The notes: generated by a model not told the origin, from the letters alone. Numbered from the stretch's first letter, positions 51,209 through 60,674 are shown. The stretch: 64,000 nt of DNA from CAVWGP01 sp963754645 (GCA_963754645.1 CAVWGP010000004.1:558001-622000), one strand, 5' to 3'. Program-made: numbers and translations.

Positions 51209-52563
51209 CTACGCTGGGGCCGGTCGTGGTCGCAGTCCGTCGATCAGTCGCAGGATTTTCTCGAACAGTTCTCTCGGCACCGCGACCTCGGCCATCTGGA
51301 AGACGGCGTAGCGGGCGTGGCGCACGACCTTGGCGCCGATCTTGATCAGCTTCTCCCGCAGGCTGGTCAGCGACCACTGCGCGACCGCCTCGGGCAACGC
51401 CAGCGTCCGCATGAAGTTGGCGAGATTGTAGGCCAGCGCGTGCAACTGAAGACGCACCGCGTTGGCGGCGAACGAGCAGCATGACAGCCGCGTCCACTTG
51501 ATCGCGTTCTTGCCTTCCTTGATCCATTGCTCGCACGTCCCGCGCTTGTTGTAGAAGGCGACGACCCGCTCCACCGGTCGTGACAGGTTGGTGACGATGA
51601 AGCCGACGCGGGGATAAAGCTCGCCGGGGTGCCACTCGACCTTGGCCACGACGCGGCGTGGCATCGTCCAGCTTGCCGCCTGATAGCTGAAGCTGGCGTA
51701 GGAGCGCCGGACCGTGAGCGGCGGCCGACCAACAGGGCGCTTGAGCAGGTAGCCGATGCGCTCCTGCAAGATGCGGTTGGCCGGCAGCCGGATCGTGTAC
51801 TTGTAGCCTTCGGCTTCCAGGAACTCGTAGACCTCGGGGTTGGCAAAGGCGGCATCGGCGCGGAAGTAGCGGCGCAGGTCGCGCTCCCGGTAGCGGGCCA
51901 CGACCGGTTCGAGCACGTCCTTCCAGCCGTCCGCCGAATGGACGTTGCCCGGACGCAGCGCAGCAGCGCTCCAGGTCGCCGAACTGGTTGAACACGAACA
52001 GCGGATGGTAGCAGGTGCAGGCGAAGTGGCCGTTGTAGGCGGTGCCTTCCTGATCGCCATGGGTCGGGCTGACACTCGAATCCATATCGAGCACGATGGA
52101 CCTCGGCGAGCGGCGGCCATGAACGCAGTCGATCCACTGCCCGGAGAGATCGGTGAGCGCGGCGAGGTTCTCGTCACTCGCCAGCCACTCGGTCTCGAAC
52201 CGCCCCATCTGGCTGGTCGAAGCCGCATCGCGCTCGACGGCCTTGCCGCCGACGATCCAGCGCATCGCGGGATCACGTCCCAGCCGGTCGGCGTCGTTGA
52301 CGTCCTCGTATCCGGCAAGCCGACCGAACACCGACTGGCGCAGCATGCCCACCAGATCATGGCGACCGTTCCGGCCCGTGCGCCCGTCAACCAGGTGCTG
52401 GCTCCGCGATGGCCATCAGGCCGAGCGCGTCATCGAGCTCGCGATAGGCCAGCAAGCCGGCATCGGAGGTGACACTCGAACCGTGGAACTCCAGCTTGAG
52501 GCGGCGGTCGAAATCGAGCCGGAGAGCATCGGATTGCGCTTCACCCGCTGGCTGCACCATCAT
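51209..52563 (-). mobile_element. IS1380-family transposase, two frameshifts
   Basis: Transposase starting MMVQPAGEAQSDALRLDFDR, with H-G-S-S-V-T-S-D-A-G-L-L-A-Y-R-E-L-D. A shift near 52405 leads to H-D-L-V-G-M-L-R-Q-S-V-F-G-R-L-A-G-Y-E-D and I-V-L-D-M-D-S-S-V-S-P-T-H-G. A second shift near 51967 leads to L-R-P-G-N-V-H-S-A-D-G-W, Y-F-R-A-D-A-A-F-A-N-P and the C-terminal Y-N-L-A-N-F-M-R. D-S-S-V and R-A-D-A-A-F carry DDE-type catalytic Asp residues. Repaired length about 450 aa, normal for the family. I could not define the terminal inverted repeats. Confidence 0.85.
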
Positions 52564-52780
52564 CGACCCCGATCCAATGAAACAAGACGCTGAATCCTAT
52601 GGCTCAAATGGAATCGACGCGGGCCAGTTCAATGGTTCATCTGGGAAATGCGGGTCTACAGCGATTTTCAACCCGCTATCGGGAATTTTACCGATACGTT
52701 AGCGAGCGGTGGCATCGCATATCAATCCCATTGCCCGCCGCGTTCGCTGCGGGCGCAAGGCAACCGAATAGGAGAATTCC

Positions 52781-53257
52781 ATGTCGTTGAAATACAGCCT
52801 GCTTGCCGTCGTCGCCGCGCTCGGCTTGGCCTCGCCGGCCATGGCCGCGGACATCGTCGATACCGCCGTCAAGGCGGGCAAATTCAATACGCTGGCGGCC
52901 GCTTTGAAGGCCGCGGGGCTCGTCGATACGCTGAAGGGGCCGGGACCGTTCACCGTTTTCGCGCCGACCGATGAAGCGTTCAAGAAGCTTCCCGCCGGTA
53001 CCGTCGAAAACCTGCTCAAGCCGGAAAACAAGGCGCAGCTCGTCAAGCTCCTCACCTACCATGTCGTTCCGGGCAAGGTGATGAGCGCCAGCCTTGCCGG
53101 CAAGAAAACCGATGCCAAGACCGTGCAAGGCGGAACGCTGGCAATCGATGCCAGGTCCGGCGGCGTTTCGGTCGACAATGCGAAAGTCGTGACCGCCGAT
53201 ATAGCGGCGGACAACGGCGTGATCCACGTGATCGACACCGTCGTGATGCCCAAGTAG
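52781..53257 (+). CDS. Fasciclin-domain secreted protein
   Basis: 158 aa. Signal peptide MSLKYSLLAVVAALGLASPAMA, then a single FAS1 domain: F-N-T-L-A-A-A-L-K-A-A-G-L, G-P-G-P-F-T-V-F-A-P-T-D-E-A-F-K-K-L-P, L-L-T-Y-H-V-V-P-G-K-V and N-G-V-I-H-V-I-D-T-V-V-M-P. GGAG precedes the ATG. Such proteins act in adhesion or the periplasm. No operon partner. Confidence 0.95.
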   Translation: MSLKYSLLAVVAALGLASPAMAADIVDTAVKAGKFNTLAAALKAAGLVDTLKGPGPFTVFAPTDEAFKKLPAGTVENLLKPENKAQLVKLLTYHVVPGKVMSASLAGKKTDAKTVQGGTLAIDARSGGVSVDNAKVVTADIAADNGVIHVIDTVVMPK

Positions 53258-53329
53258 CGTGCCTGCCGTCGCGGGCCGGGAGCGCTCTCGATCCCGGCCC
53301 GCGGCTTGGCGCGACTGGAATTTGGAGGC

Positions 53330-53863
53330 ATGGCGTCCGCAAAACACCTCAAGCGCTACCGCATCGGCGATATCGTCGCCGTCAAGGACCGCATGCAGGA
53401 TTCTTATTGCTACGTCATCGCGGCTGAGCCCGGGGCGGGGTTCGATGCGGACTTCAAACCCCATTTCTCGCCGAAGGAAATGCTCGAGCTTGGCGTTTTC
53501 GAGGGCAAATACTGCAACGATTGCCGTTCCGAACTGCCCGAGGACTGGTTCGACACTGCGCGGATTGCGGATCGAGCCGACGCGGCGCTCAATTGCTTTG
53601 GCATCAAGAGCCGCCAATCGCTTGCCGTCTGGCGGCGGAAAGGGTGGATCGTCGGTCCCGATCCGCGCGGCTGGTTCCAATGGTATTGCCGCTATTATCT
53701 CGGGCGCCGGTTGCCCGAGATCGACCGCATCCAGATTCGCCGCTGGCGGAACTTTGCCCGGCACGCCGCCCAGCTTCGCAAACATTGCAATCCGGGCGAT
53801 GTTTTTTGCCGGCCGCGTCAGCGGCAAGCGCTGTTGCAATGGGCGTACGATCCGCTGATCTGA
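53330..53863 (+). CDS. Conserved hypothetical protein
   Basis: 177 aa from the ATG at 53330, with GGAGG very close (spacing about one to three bases); a start eight codons upstream is possible. Distinct parts: I-G-D-I-V-A-V-K-D-R-M-Q-D-S-Y-C-Y-V-I, F-E-G-K-Y-C-N-D-C-R-S-E-L-P-E-D-W-F, W-R-R-K-G-W-I-V-G-P-D-P-R-G-W-F-Q-W-Y-C-R-Y-Y-L-G-R-R, then a basic helix-rich end with C-N-P-G-D. Rich in W, Y, C and R. I recall similar proteins in many proteobacteria but no function. Confidence 0.75.
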   Translation: MASAKHLKRYRIGDIVAVKDRMQDSYCYVIAAEPGAGFDADFKPHFSPKEMLELGVFEGKYCNDCRSELPEDWFDTARIADRADAALNCFGIKSRQSLAVWRRKGWIVGPDPRGWFQWYCRYYLGRRLPEIDRIQIRRWRNFARHAAQLRKHCNPGDVFCRPRQRQALLQWAYDPLI

Positions 53864-53880
53864 CAATCACGAGAGCGAGC

Positions 53881-54372
53881 ATGCCCCCCAGCGTAAAATC
53901 CCGCGACCTCGCCGGCCTCGTTTTGTCACTGGCGCTGTGCCTGGGCGTGTCGGGTATCGGTGGCGCCATCACCCGCAGCTCGGTCTCGGATTGGTACCAG
54001 GGCCTCGCCAAGCCCTGGTTCAATCCGCCCGATTGGGTTTTCGCGCCGGTCTGGATAACGCTCTACATCTTCATGGGCGTCGCGGCGTGGCTGGTTTGGC
54101 GCAAGACGGGTTTTCGGCGCGGCGCTGCGCCGCTCGCCTGGTTCGGCGCGCAGCTCGCGCTGAACCTCGGCTGGTCAGCGCTCTTCTTCGGTCTGCGATC
54201 GGTGGGCTGGGCGCTGGCCGAAATCGCCGTTCTCTGGGCCGCGATCCTGGTCACGGCGCTTCATTTCCGCCGTATCAGCCCGGCCGCAGGATTGCTCCTG
54301 ATGCCCTATCTGCTCTGGGTCTCCTTCGCGACCGCGCTGAACGCCGCAATCTGGTGGTTGAACCGGTCATAG
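53881..54372 (+). CDS. TspO/MBR-family membrane protein
   Basis: 163 aa tryptophan-rich sensory protein with five helices. Motifs: G-G-A-I-T, W-Y-Q-G-L-A-K-P-W-F-N-P-P-D-W-V-F-A-P-V-W, F-G-A-Q-L-A-L-N-L-G-W-S-A-L-F-F-G and P-Y-L-L-W-V-S-F-A-T-A-L-N. TspO proteins bind porphyrins and modulate tetrapyrrole or stress responses. It starts 17 bases after the previous gene and may be co-transcribed. Confidence 0.94.
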   Translation: MPPSVKSRDLAGLVLSLALCLGVSGIGGAITRSSVSDWYQGLAKPWFNPPDWVFAPVWITLYIFMGVAAWLVWRKTGFRRGAAPLAWFGAQLALNLGWSALFFGLRSVGWALAEIAVLWAAILVTALHFRRISPAAGLLLMPYLLWVSFATALNAAIWWLNRS

Positions 54373-54430
54373 GCGGCAGTCTTGCACCGGACATGGCCGC
54401 GCCGCGCGCGATTTGCTATGCCTCGCCGCC

Positions 54431-54652
54431 ATGACCGAACCGAAACCCGATCCCGCTCCGGGCCCCGCCGCGCCCGAACCGGGCGGCGATGCCGATCGCT
54501 GGAAATCCAATCTGCTCGGCGCCGCCATCGTCGTCGCGCTGATCGGTGCCGGCATTTGGCTGCTCGACGAGCTGGCGGAGGCGGTCAAATACGAGAAATG
54601 CGTGGCGGCGCGCCGGCGCAATTGCGATGGGGTCAGCCTGCACGGCCCGTGA
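54431..54652 (+). CDS. Small single-pass membrane protein
   Basis: 73 aa. A proline/alanine-rich N-terminus, one helix (L-L-G-A-A-I-V-V-A-L-I-G-A-G-I-W-L-L-D) and a short basic tail with C-V-A-A-R-R-R-N-C. Start ATG 54431 chosen because the preceding codons belong to non-coding sequence. Small and unrecognised, so moderately uncertain. Confidence 0.55.
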   Translation: MTEPKPDPAPGPAAPEPGGDADRWKSNLLGAAIVVALIGAGIWLLDELAEAVKYEKCVAARRRNCDGVSLHGP

Positions 54653-54789
54653 GCGGCATGGCCGTGCCACGGGAGCGGCGTGCGAATTTGACTGGCGCCG
54701 CCGGCCCTAATCGGGAACAATATGCGCCAGCGTCCGCCAAAGGCGGGCGCCGACAATCGAATGAACGACAACAGTGGAGGGTTTCCACC

Positions 54790-56016
54790 ATGTTTCACGT
54801 AAATTCCATCCGCCGCGGGTTGCTGGCGGCGACGGCGCTGGTGGCGGCGGGCTTGATCGCCGCGCTGCCGGCCCAAGCGCAGGACGTCAAGATCGGCGGC
54901 CTGTTCGCAATCACCGGACCGATCGCGTCGCTGGTGCCGCCGATCGTCGAGGCCGCGAAGCTCGCGGTCAAGCAGGTCAACGAGCAAGGCGGCATCGGCA
55001 AGGGCGGCAAGCTCGAAATGATTCTCGCCGATGGCGGGTGCAATCCGCAAACCGCCGCGGCCGCGGCCAAGAAGCTGGTCGACGTCGACCGCGTCGCCGC
55101 CATCATCGGCGAACTGTGTTCGGGCGCGACCGTTGCCGCCGCCGAGGGCGCCGCGATCCCGGCCGGCGTGATCATGATTTCGCCCTCCGCCACCGCGCCG
55201 ACGATTTCGACGCTGAAGGACAACGACCTGTTGTTCCGCACCGCGCCGTCCGACGCCTATCTCGGCGAAGTTTTCGCCAAATACCTCATCAAGCGCGGCA
55301 TCAAGAAGATCGCCATGACCTACATGAACAACGACTACGGCCGCGGCGTGGCCTCGTCGTTCCGCGATCCGTTCAAGAAGGCGGGCGGCACCTTGACCGC
55401 CGATCTCGAGCACAATGAAAAAGCGACGTCGTTCCGCGCCGAGTTGGCGACCCTGGCCAAGGACAAGCCCGATTGGCTGTTCGTCATCGGCTACGCCAAT
55501 TCCTCGGGTCCGCTGATGATCAAGCAGTCGCTCGAAGGCGGCTTCTTCAAGAAGTTCATCGGCGGCGAAGGCACCCGCGATAACAAGCTCTACGACCAGA
55601 TCGGGATCAAGAATCTCGAAGGCAAGATCATGGCGGTGAGCGGCGATCCGGCGAGCAAGAATCTCGACGCGTTCAACGCCGAGCTCGGCAAGGTCTCGAA
55701 AGAGTTGGTCGGCAAGCCGTTCGCGCCGCACAGCTACGACGCCACGTTCATGGTCGCGCTGGCCATCGAAAAGGCGGGGTCGGGCGACCGCAAGAAGGTG
55801 CACGACGCGCTGCGCGAGGTCGGCAAGATCGGCGGCGTCGCCATCGGCCCCGGCGAGTGGAAGAAGGCGAAACAGGCGATCGCCGAGAAGAAGAAAGTGT
55901 TCTACACCGGCGCCGGCGGCAACCACGTGTTCGACAAGAACGGCGACGTCAGCGGCGTGGTCGATGTCTACGAAATCAAGGGCGGCAAGGAAGTGAAGCT
56001 CGAGACGCTGAAATAG
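54790..56016 (+). CDS. Branched-chain amino acid-type ABC substrate-binding protein (LivJ-like)
   Basis: 408 aa periplasmic protein, start after GGAGGG. Signal peptide ends P-A-Q-A-Q. Family text: V-K-I-G-G-L-F-A-I-T-G-P-I-A, G-C-N-P-Q-T-A-A-A-A-A-K-K-L-V, A-Y-L-G-E-V-F-A-K-Y and F-V-I-G-Y-A-N-S-S-G. No permease or ATPase is nearby. A hairpin with seven Ts follows 32 bases after the stop and probably ends its mRNA. Confidence 0.93.
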   Translation: MFHVNSIRRGLLAATALVAAGLIAALPAQAQDVKIGGLFAITGPIASLVPPIVEAAKLAVKQVNEQGGIGKGGKLEMILADGGCNPQTAAAAAKKLVDVDRVAAIIGELCSGATVAAAEGAAIPAGVIMISPSATAPTISTLKDNDLLFRTAPSDAYLGEVFAKYLIKRGIKKIAMTYMNNDYGRGVASSFRDPFKKAGGTLTADLEHNEKATSFRAELATLAKDKPDWLFVIGYANSSGPLMIKQSLEGGFFKKFIGGEGTRDNKLYDQIGIKNLEGKIMAVSGDPASKNLDAFNAELGKVSKELVGKPFAPHSYDATFMVALAIEKAGSGDRKKVHDALREVGKIGGVAIGPGEWKKAKQAIAEKKKVFYTGAGGNHVFDKNGDVSGVVDVYEIKGGKEVKLETLK

Positions 56017-56047
56017 TCTCGCGCCGCATTCATCCAGCGCGTCCGTA

Positions 56048-56077
56048 GGGGCGGGTCGCAAGACCCGCCCTTTTTTT
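56048..56077 (+). terminator. Rho-independent terminator built from the GTAGGGGCGGGTC repeat
   Basis: GGGGCGGGTC, loop GCAA, GACCCGCCC and then seven Ts (56071-56077). It belongs to the same repeat family as 26556 and 37590, but here the T-run makes it a textbook terminator for the LivJ-like gene. Confidence 0.85.
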
Positions 56078-56099
56078 GCGACCGAGCCGTTCCTTCTTC

Positions 56100-56131
56100 C
56101 TCTCCCCGCGCGCACTTGCGCGTGGGGAGAG
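56100..56131. repeat. Hairpin repeat
   Basis: CTCTCCCCGCGCGCACTTGC followed by GCGTGGGGAGAG folds back on itself. It resembles the repeat-borne hairpins at 41467 and 56255 in style, not in sequence. Confidence 0.6.
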
Positions 56132-56254
56132 GATCGAGGCGAGGGGGTCATGCGGCCGGGCGGGCGCGCCGCAAGTCCGTTCGTTGCTAGCGACGATATA
56201 GTCCCCCTCGCTGGCACCCCCTCACCGCCAACCCTTTCGGGTTGGACCGGTCCT

Positions 56255-56285
56255 CTCCCCCATTTGCTTCGCAAACGGGGGCGAG
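56255..56285. repeat. CTCCCCCATTTGC-type hairpin repeat
   Basis: CTCCCCCATTTGCTTCGCAA then ACGGGGGCGAG; identical to the reverse complement of 41467-41497 apart from two loop bases. A smaller hairpin, CCAACCCTTTCGGGTTGG, precedes it at about 56228. Confidence 0.75.
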
Positions 56286-56563
56286 GAGGAAGGGTTCAGC
56301 CGAATCCAGCTGTTCGGAACGTGTGCTGGTCCGGTCGAGGTCTCGCCACTTCGCGCGTCAAACGACGAAGGGTCGGGATGACGCGTCATGAATTTCGGTC
56401 CATTGATCCAAGCTCCGGCCCGGCCCCTGCCGCCGTCAAGGGGCCTGACCCCTTTCGGATGGGAAATAATATTTCGTACCATGGGATTTATCCTGTACGG
56501 TGCGGGGCGAAATGTTTCTGGCACAATGGGCCATCGTTTCAACCGATCGACGGATGTCCAGCC
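56286..56563. promoter_or_regulatory. Upstream region of the HNH gene
   Basis: Mostly featureless, with an AT-rich block near 56465-56500 (GGAAATAATATTTCGTACC and GGATTTATCCTGTACGG) that is the likely promoter of the HNH gene 65 bases later. No other gene seen. Confidence 0.4.
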
Positions 56564-57397
56564 ATGAACAACGCAACACTACGCCGTGCCGCCTCCCAAC
56601 CCGCCCGTCCGGCGCCGCCGATTGACGCGGTCGCCGCCTCCGGCCTCAATCGCGTCATCGACTATTCCAATGCGGCCCTGATTGCCGAGCTCAGGCGGGT
56701 CGCGGCGATCGTCGAGGGCCATTTCTCGATGACGACCTATAAGCCGCATGCCCGCATCCATTCCGCCACCGTCGTCGTCCGCTTCGGCAGTTGGCGCGCC
56801 GCGCTCAAGAAGGCGGGGCTGAGCCGGCGCTGTCTGCCGCGGCGCAAAGGCGCGCGCCATACCTGGGAAAGTTGCCACGCCAACATGGAAAAGCTGTTTC
56901 GCCATTACGGCCGCGCGCCGACCGCGAAAGAGACCGACAAATGGCCCTCGACCGTGGGCAGCGGCACTTATTTTCAGCGTTTCCGCAACTGGCGCAACAT
57001 GCTCGCGGCTTTCGTCGCCTACCGCAACGGCGACACGGATGCCTGGCCGATGCCGGGCTCGCGGCCCGGCAAGGCGCAGCGCTGCTCGGCCTATTGCAAC
57101 GCCCAGCGCATCGCGCTCGACCGGCGCAAGCGCAGCGACGACGCAAAGCGCGCGGCCGAGGAAGCCGAGATGGGCCTGCCCGGCCCGGCGACGATCAGCG
57201 GCCTGCTGCGCTATCGCGTGCTGGCGCGCGACGAATTCCGCTGCGTTGCCTGCGGCGCCAGCCCGGCCAACACGGCGGGCGTCAAGCTCCATGTCGATCA
57301 CAAAATCCCGCGCGCCAAGGGCGGCCGGACGGTGATCGACAATCTGCGCACGCTGTGCGTCCAGTGCAATGTGGGGAAGGGGGCGGAGATGGTATGA
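56564..57397 (+). CDS. HNH endonuclease with homing-endonuclease-associated repeats
   Basis: 277 aa. Two or three helix-rich repeats of the homing endonuclease-associated type: V-V-R-F-G-S-W-R-A-A-L-K-K-A-G-L near 75 and F-R-H-Y-G-R-A-P-T-A-K-E then Y-F-Q-R-F-R-N-W-R-N-M-L-A-A-F near 120-150. A C-terminal HNH domain: R-D-E-F-R-C-V-A-C-G-A, L-H-V-D-H-K-I-P-R-A-K-G-G, N-L-R-T-L-C-V-Q-C-N-V-G-K-G; the four Cys bind zinc and D-H is the catalytic site. A selfish or domesticated free-standing nuclease; no intron is visible. Confidence 0.88.
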   Translation: MNNATLRRAASQPARPAPPIDAVAASGLNRVIDYSNAALIAELRRVAAIVEGHFSMTTYKPHARIHSATVVVRFGSWRAALKKAGLSRRCLPRRKGARHTWESCHANMEKLFRHYGRAPTAKETDKWPSTVGSGTYFQRFRNWRNMLAAFVAYRNGDTDAWPMPGSRPGKAQRCSAYCNAQRIALDRRKRSDDAKRAAEEAEMGLPGPATISGLLRYRVLARDEFRCVACGASPANTAGVKLHVDHKIPRAKGGRTVIDNLRTLCVQCNVGKGAEMV

Positions 57398-57494
57398 GGA
57401 CGGATTTGCCCCGTAGCCGGCCCCCGTAGCCCGGCCCGGTGACTCCGGCCCGAACGAAATCCACGGCCCGGAAGACGCGAAAGGGACAAACGTC

Positions 57495-59561
57495 ATGCGT
57501 TCGTCGTTTCGATGGATCGGTGCGGCATGGATGATTGCGAGCACCGCGGGCCTCGCGCACGCTCAAACTGAGGCGTCGGGGACAGGGCTTATGACAGCGG
57601 CCGAATTGTTCCAGCGGCTGAAGGCGGCGCTGGGTGCGTATGGGACGCTGTTCGAAGAGCTCGGCAAAGTGCCGGGGTTGCTCGATGCCTCGGCCGAGGG
57701 CGGCCGCGGCCCTGGCGGGTTCATCCTGCTGCTTGTCGCCGCGGTCGTTGGTCTGTTCGCATTGGAACGCGGGGTCGGGGCCGCCGCTGCTCCTTTGCGC
57801 CGGCGCCATGCGACACGGCTCGCCGCGCCGCATGCCGGCGTCCCGCAGTCCGGCGCGCCGTCACCCTACGGCACGCTGCTGCTGCTCGCGGCACTCGATG
57901 CGCTGGCGCTCGCCGCGCTATGGATCGCGGCGCAGATCCTGCAAAATGCCGGGCTGGCCGCGAATGAGGGGCAAACGCGGCTCGCCGGCCTCACGCTGAC
58001 GGCGTTCTATTTCTGGCGGCTCTATCTTCTGATTTTTCGCGTCTTGCTGCGTCCGGACTTACCCGCGGCGAGGCTGGTACCGCTCGACGACGGCGACGCC
58101 CGAACGATCTATCGCTGTCTCGCGGTGTGGACGGCGCTGCCGTTGATCGGCGGTGTCTGGGTGCCATTCCTGCTGTCGATCCCGGTGCCGCGCGCGGCTG
58201 CGCAGGCCGCCATGCTGCCCAACGGAGTGCTGTATGCCGGCCTTTTCGTCGCGTGCATCGTCGTGGCGCGTCACGCCGTCGCCCGCTGGCTTGGCACTCT
58301 CGTCGGCACGGGCGCCCACCACGCGCTCAAGCGCGAGGTCGCGAATTACTGGTGGTGCGGCGGCATCGTCTTCGTGCTCATTCAATGGCTCGCCCAGGCG
58401 AACGGCGTTCTATCGGGCCGGTCTTCGGTGGTTTACGGATTGACCCAGACACAGACGCTGATTTTTCTCTTGCTGCTGTTCGAGACGCTGATTTGCTACG
58501 CCGTGCGCGGCACGACGGCTGCGGATGCGACGGGCGAGCCGCGTGCGCTCGACGTTGTGGCGCGTTGCTTGCGGCTTGCGGCGCGGCTTTATTTCATCAT
58601 CGCGTTCGCGGACATCTGGGTCGTCAATGTCCTGGCCCTGGTGTCGCCGGCGCAGTGGGACAAGCAGCAGGCCGGCGTGCTAACGGCGGGCTTGGCGCTC
58701 TACAGCGCCTACGTCATTTGGCACGCGGCCAAATACCGGATCGATTTGTACTTGGTGCGTAACAGGGTGGCGGCCACCGGTTTCGCCGCCAACTCCGACG
58801 GCGATGACGACCAGCCGCCGCCGACCGCTTCCCGCCTGCGCACGCTGTTGCCGTTGCTGCGCGTCGTGCTGGCGACGGTCATTATCGTTGTCGCCGGCTT
58901 GACCGCGCTCTCGGAGCTTGGCGCCAACATCACGCCGCTGATCGCCGGCGCGTCGATCTTGGGCCTCGCGATCTCCTTCGGCAGCCAGAGCCTCGTCAAA
59001 GACATCGTGTCGGGCGTTTTCTATCTTGCCGAAGATGCGTTTCGCGTTGGCGAATACATCAACTCCGGCAAGGTAAAGGGGATCGTCGAAGGATTCACAA
59101 TCCGCTCGGTGCGATTACGCCATCAGAACGGCCAGCTCCATATCGTGCCCTTCGGCCAACTGGGCTCGATCACGAATTTCAGCCGCGACTGGACGACGGT
59201 GAAGTTCAACCTGCCGATGGCGCGCGCGACCGATGTCGAGGCATTGCGCAAGGCGACCAAGAAGGTCGGCCAGGAAATGATGGACGATCCGCTGATCGCC
59301 AAGGACGTGCTCGTGCCATTGAAGATGCAGGGCATCGCCGACATTAAGGAGAATTCGCTCATTGTGCGCTTCAAGTTCACCGCCAAGCCGACCAATCCGA
59401 GCTACATCCAGCGCCAGGCGGTCAAGCGCATGTACGAAGCATTTCCGAAAAAGGGCTTGCGCTTCGCCGATGCCACCGTCTCCGTGCAATCGGTCGGCGG
59501 CGCGCCATCGGATGCGGCGGCCGCGGCGCTCGCCGCGTCGGCCGGCGTAACGCGCGGCTAG
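57495..59561 (+). CDS. Mechanosensitive ion channel, MscS family
   Basis: 688 aa with a signal peptide (ending A-H-A-Q), a periplasmic region, about nine or ten helices and then the MscS core: V-V-A-G-L-T-A-L-S-E-L-G-A-N-I-T-P-L-I-A-G-A-S-I-L-G-L-A-I-S-F-G-S-Q (TM3 with the pore glycine/alanine pattern), L-V-K-D-I-V-S-G-V-F and I-V-P-F-G-Q-L-G-S-I-T-N-F-S-R-D-W (beta domain). It is a large MscK/YbdG-like channel that releases solutes on osmotic downshock. Confidence 0.92.
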   Translation: MRSSFRWIGAAWMIASTAGLAHAQTEASGTGLMTAAELFQRLKAALGAYGTLFEELGKVPGLLDASAEGGRGPGGFILLLVAAVVGLFALERGVGAAAAPLRRRHATRLAAPHAGVPQSGAPSPYGTLLLLAALDALALAALWIAAQILQNAGLAANEGQTRLAGLTLTAFYFWRLYLLIFRVLLRPDLPAARLVPLDDGDARTIYRCLAVWTALPLIGGVWVPFLLSIPVPRAAAQAAMLPNGVLYAGLFVACIVVARHAVARWLGTLVGTGAHHALKREVANYWWCGGIVFVLIQWLAQANGVLSGRSSVVYGLTQTQTLIFLLLLFETLICYAVRGTTAADATGEPRALDVVARCLRLAARLYFIIAFADIWVVNVLALVSPAQWDKQQAGVLTAGLALYSAYVIWHAAKYRIDLYLVRNRVAATGFAANSDGDDDQPPPTASRLRTLLPLLRVVLATVIIVVAGLTALSELGANITPLIAGASILGLAISFGSQSLVKDIVSGVFYLAEDAFRVGEYINSGKVKGIVEGFTIRSVRLRHQNGQLHIVPFGQLGSITNFSRDWTTVKFNLPMARATDVEALRKATKKVGQEMMDDPLIAKDVLVPLKMQGIADIKENSLIVRFKFTAKPTNPSYIQRQAVKRMYEAFPKKGLRFADATVSVQSVGGAPSDAAAAALAASAGVTRG

Positions 59562-59636
59562 GCCGGCTGAGCGAAGGCACGACGCCGTTGTCCTTATCGG
59601 CACTGGCGCGCCGGTACATACGGCGGACGAGAATCG

Positions 59637-59711
59637 CTAGGTGGCGTTCACCAGCTTCATCGTGCATCCGGCAAGCAGGCGCGCATGCGGGCTGGCCGGC
59701 CCGGTCACCCG
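59637..59711 (-). pseudogene. 3'-terminal remnant of the TTC38-like gene
   Basis: Codes for R-V-T-G-P-A-S-P-H-A-R-L-L-A-G-C-T-M-K-L-V-N-A-T and a stop, a degenerate copy of the end of the protein at 60675 (K-P-T-S-P-H-A-R-L-L-A-G-R-A-A-T-L-A-N-A-A). No frame or start precedes it. It marks a duplication around the hydrolase gene between the two copies. Confidence 0.75.
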
Positions 59712-59722
59712 GGTGACAGATT

Positions 59723-60640
59723 TCATGCGGTGGGCAAACTCAAATCGATCCGTCGCCCCGGCGAAGGCCGCGGACCGGGTGCGCGGAAGGATGGATTGGG
59801 CGCATTTCGGACCGGCATGTCCACCGCGCCCGGCAGCACGCGCTTTGTGACGAAGACGGCGAGATCTTGCGCGAAACATCCCGGCGCTTCCCAATGGGGC
59901 GCGTGGCCGATCGTGGGATAGACGCGCAATTGCGCGTTCGGAATCGCGCGCGCCAGCGCGTCCTGATCGGCGCGCGGCGCGAAGGCGTCGCGCAGGCCCC
60001 AAATGATTTCCGCCGGCGCCGCGATCGTGCCGAGGTCGGGCGTGCAATCGTCCGCCATCAAGCCGGCGAGCGCTTCGCGCCAGATACAGGCGGGCAGCTT
60101 GCGGCTCTCCTCGACGAGCCCCGCCAGAATGTTTGGCGCGACCGGGCCGGCGAGCGTGGCGCACCGAAAGTCGCGCACGAAGCCGGGATCGACCGGATCG
60201 GCGAGGCCGGCCACGGCGCGCTGAAGTTCGCGCAACGCCGCGTTGCCGCGGCAGCGGCGGAACGCGCCGACCAGCATGAGGCCGAGCGTGCGCCCGGAAT
60301 GGTCGATGGCGAAGCGCTGGGCGATCGCGGCGCCCATCGAATGGCCGACGATGACGGCGCGCGGGATCGCCAACCGGTCCATGAAATCGCGCAGATCGGC
60401 GGCGAAGTCGGCCGGCCGATAGCCGGCAACCGGCCGGCCCGAATTGCCATGGCCGCGCTGGCTCAACGCGATGACGCGCAGCGAGTCCGGCAAATGCGAC
60501 ATCGCGCATTCGAAAGCGCGCCATGAATTGGCGTAGCCGTGCAGCAGGATGACCGGAATGCCGTCGCGCGGGCCGCGCTCGGCATAGTGCAGCGTCAGGC
60601 CGATGGGCAGCGTGACCGACCGCAGTGTCGTTTTCGCCAT
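59723..60640 (-). CDS. Alpha/beta hydrolase
   Basis: 305 aa. H-G-Y-A-N-S-W oxyanion region at 34-40, R-G-H-G-N-S-G, nucleophile S101 in V-G-H-S-M-G-A, acid D in G-L-R-D-A-F-A-P-R and histidine in I-G-H-A-P-H-W-E. ATG at 60640 fits; frame upstream lacks hydrolase similarity. The last 40 residues (after F-V-T-K-R-V-L-P-G) are basic and may be read-through of formerly non-coding DNA next to the duplicated remnant. Substrate unknown. Confidence 0.9.
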   Translation of the reverse strand: MAKTTLRSVTLPIGLTLHYAERGPRDGIPVILLHGYANSWRAFECAMSHLPDSLRVIALSQRGHGNSGRPVAGYRPADFAADLRDFMDRLAIPRAVIVGHSMGAAIAQRFAIDHSGRTLGLMLVGAFRRCRGNAALRELQRAVAGLADPVDPGFVRDFRCATLAGPVAPNILAGLVEESRKLPACIWREALAGLMADDCTPDLGTIAAPAEIIWGLRDAFAPRADQDALARAIPNAQLRVYPTIGHAPHWEAPGCFAQDLAVFVTKRVLPGAVDMPVRNAPNPSFRAPGPRPSPGRRIDLSLPTA

Positions 60641-60674
60641 AAGCCTGTTCCCCTGTTGCGCCGGCGGCGCGGCG

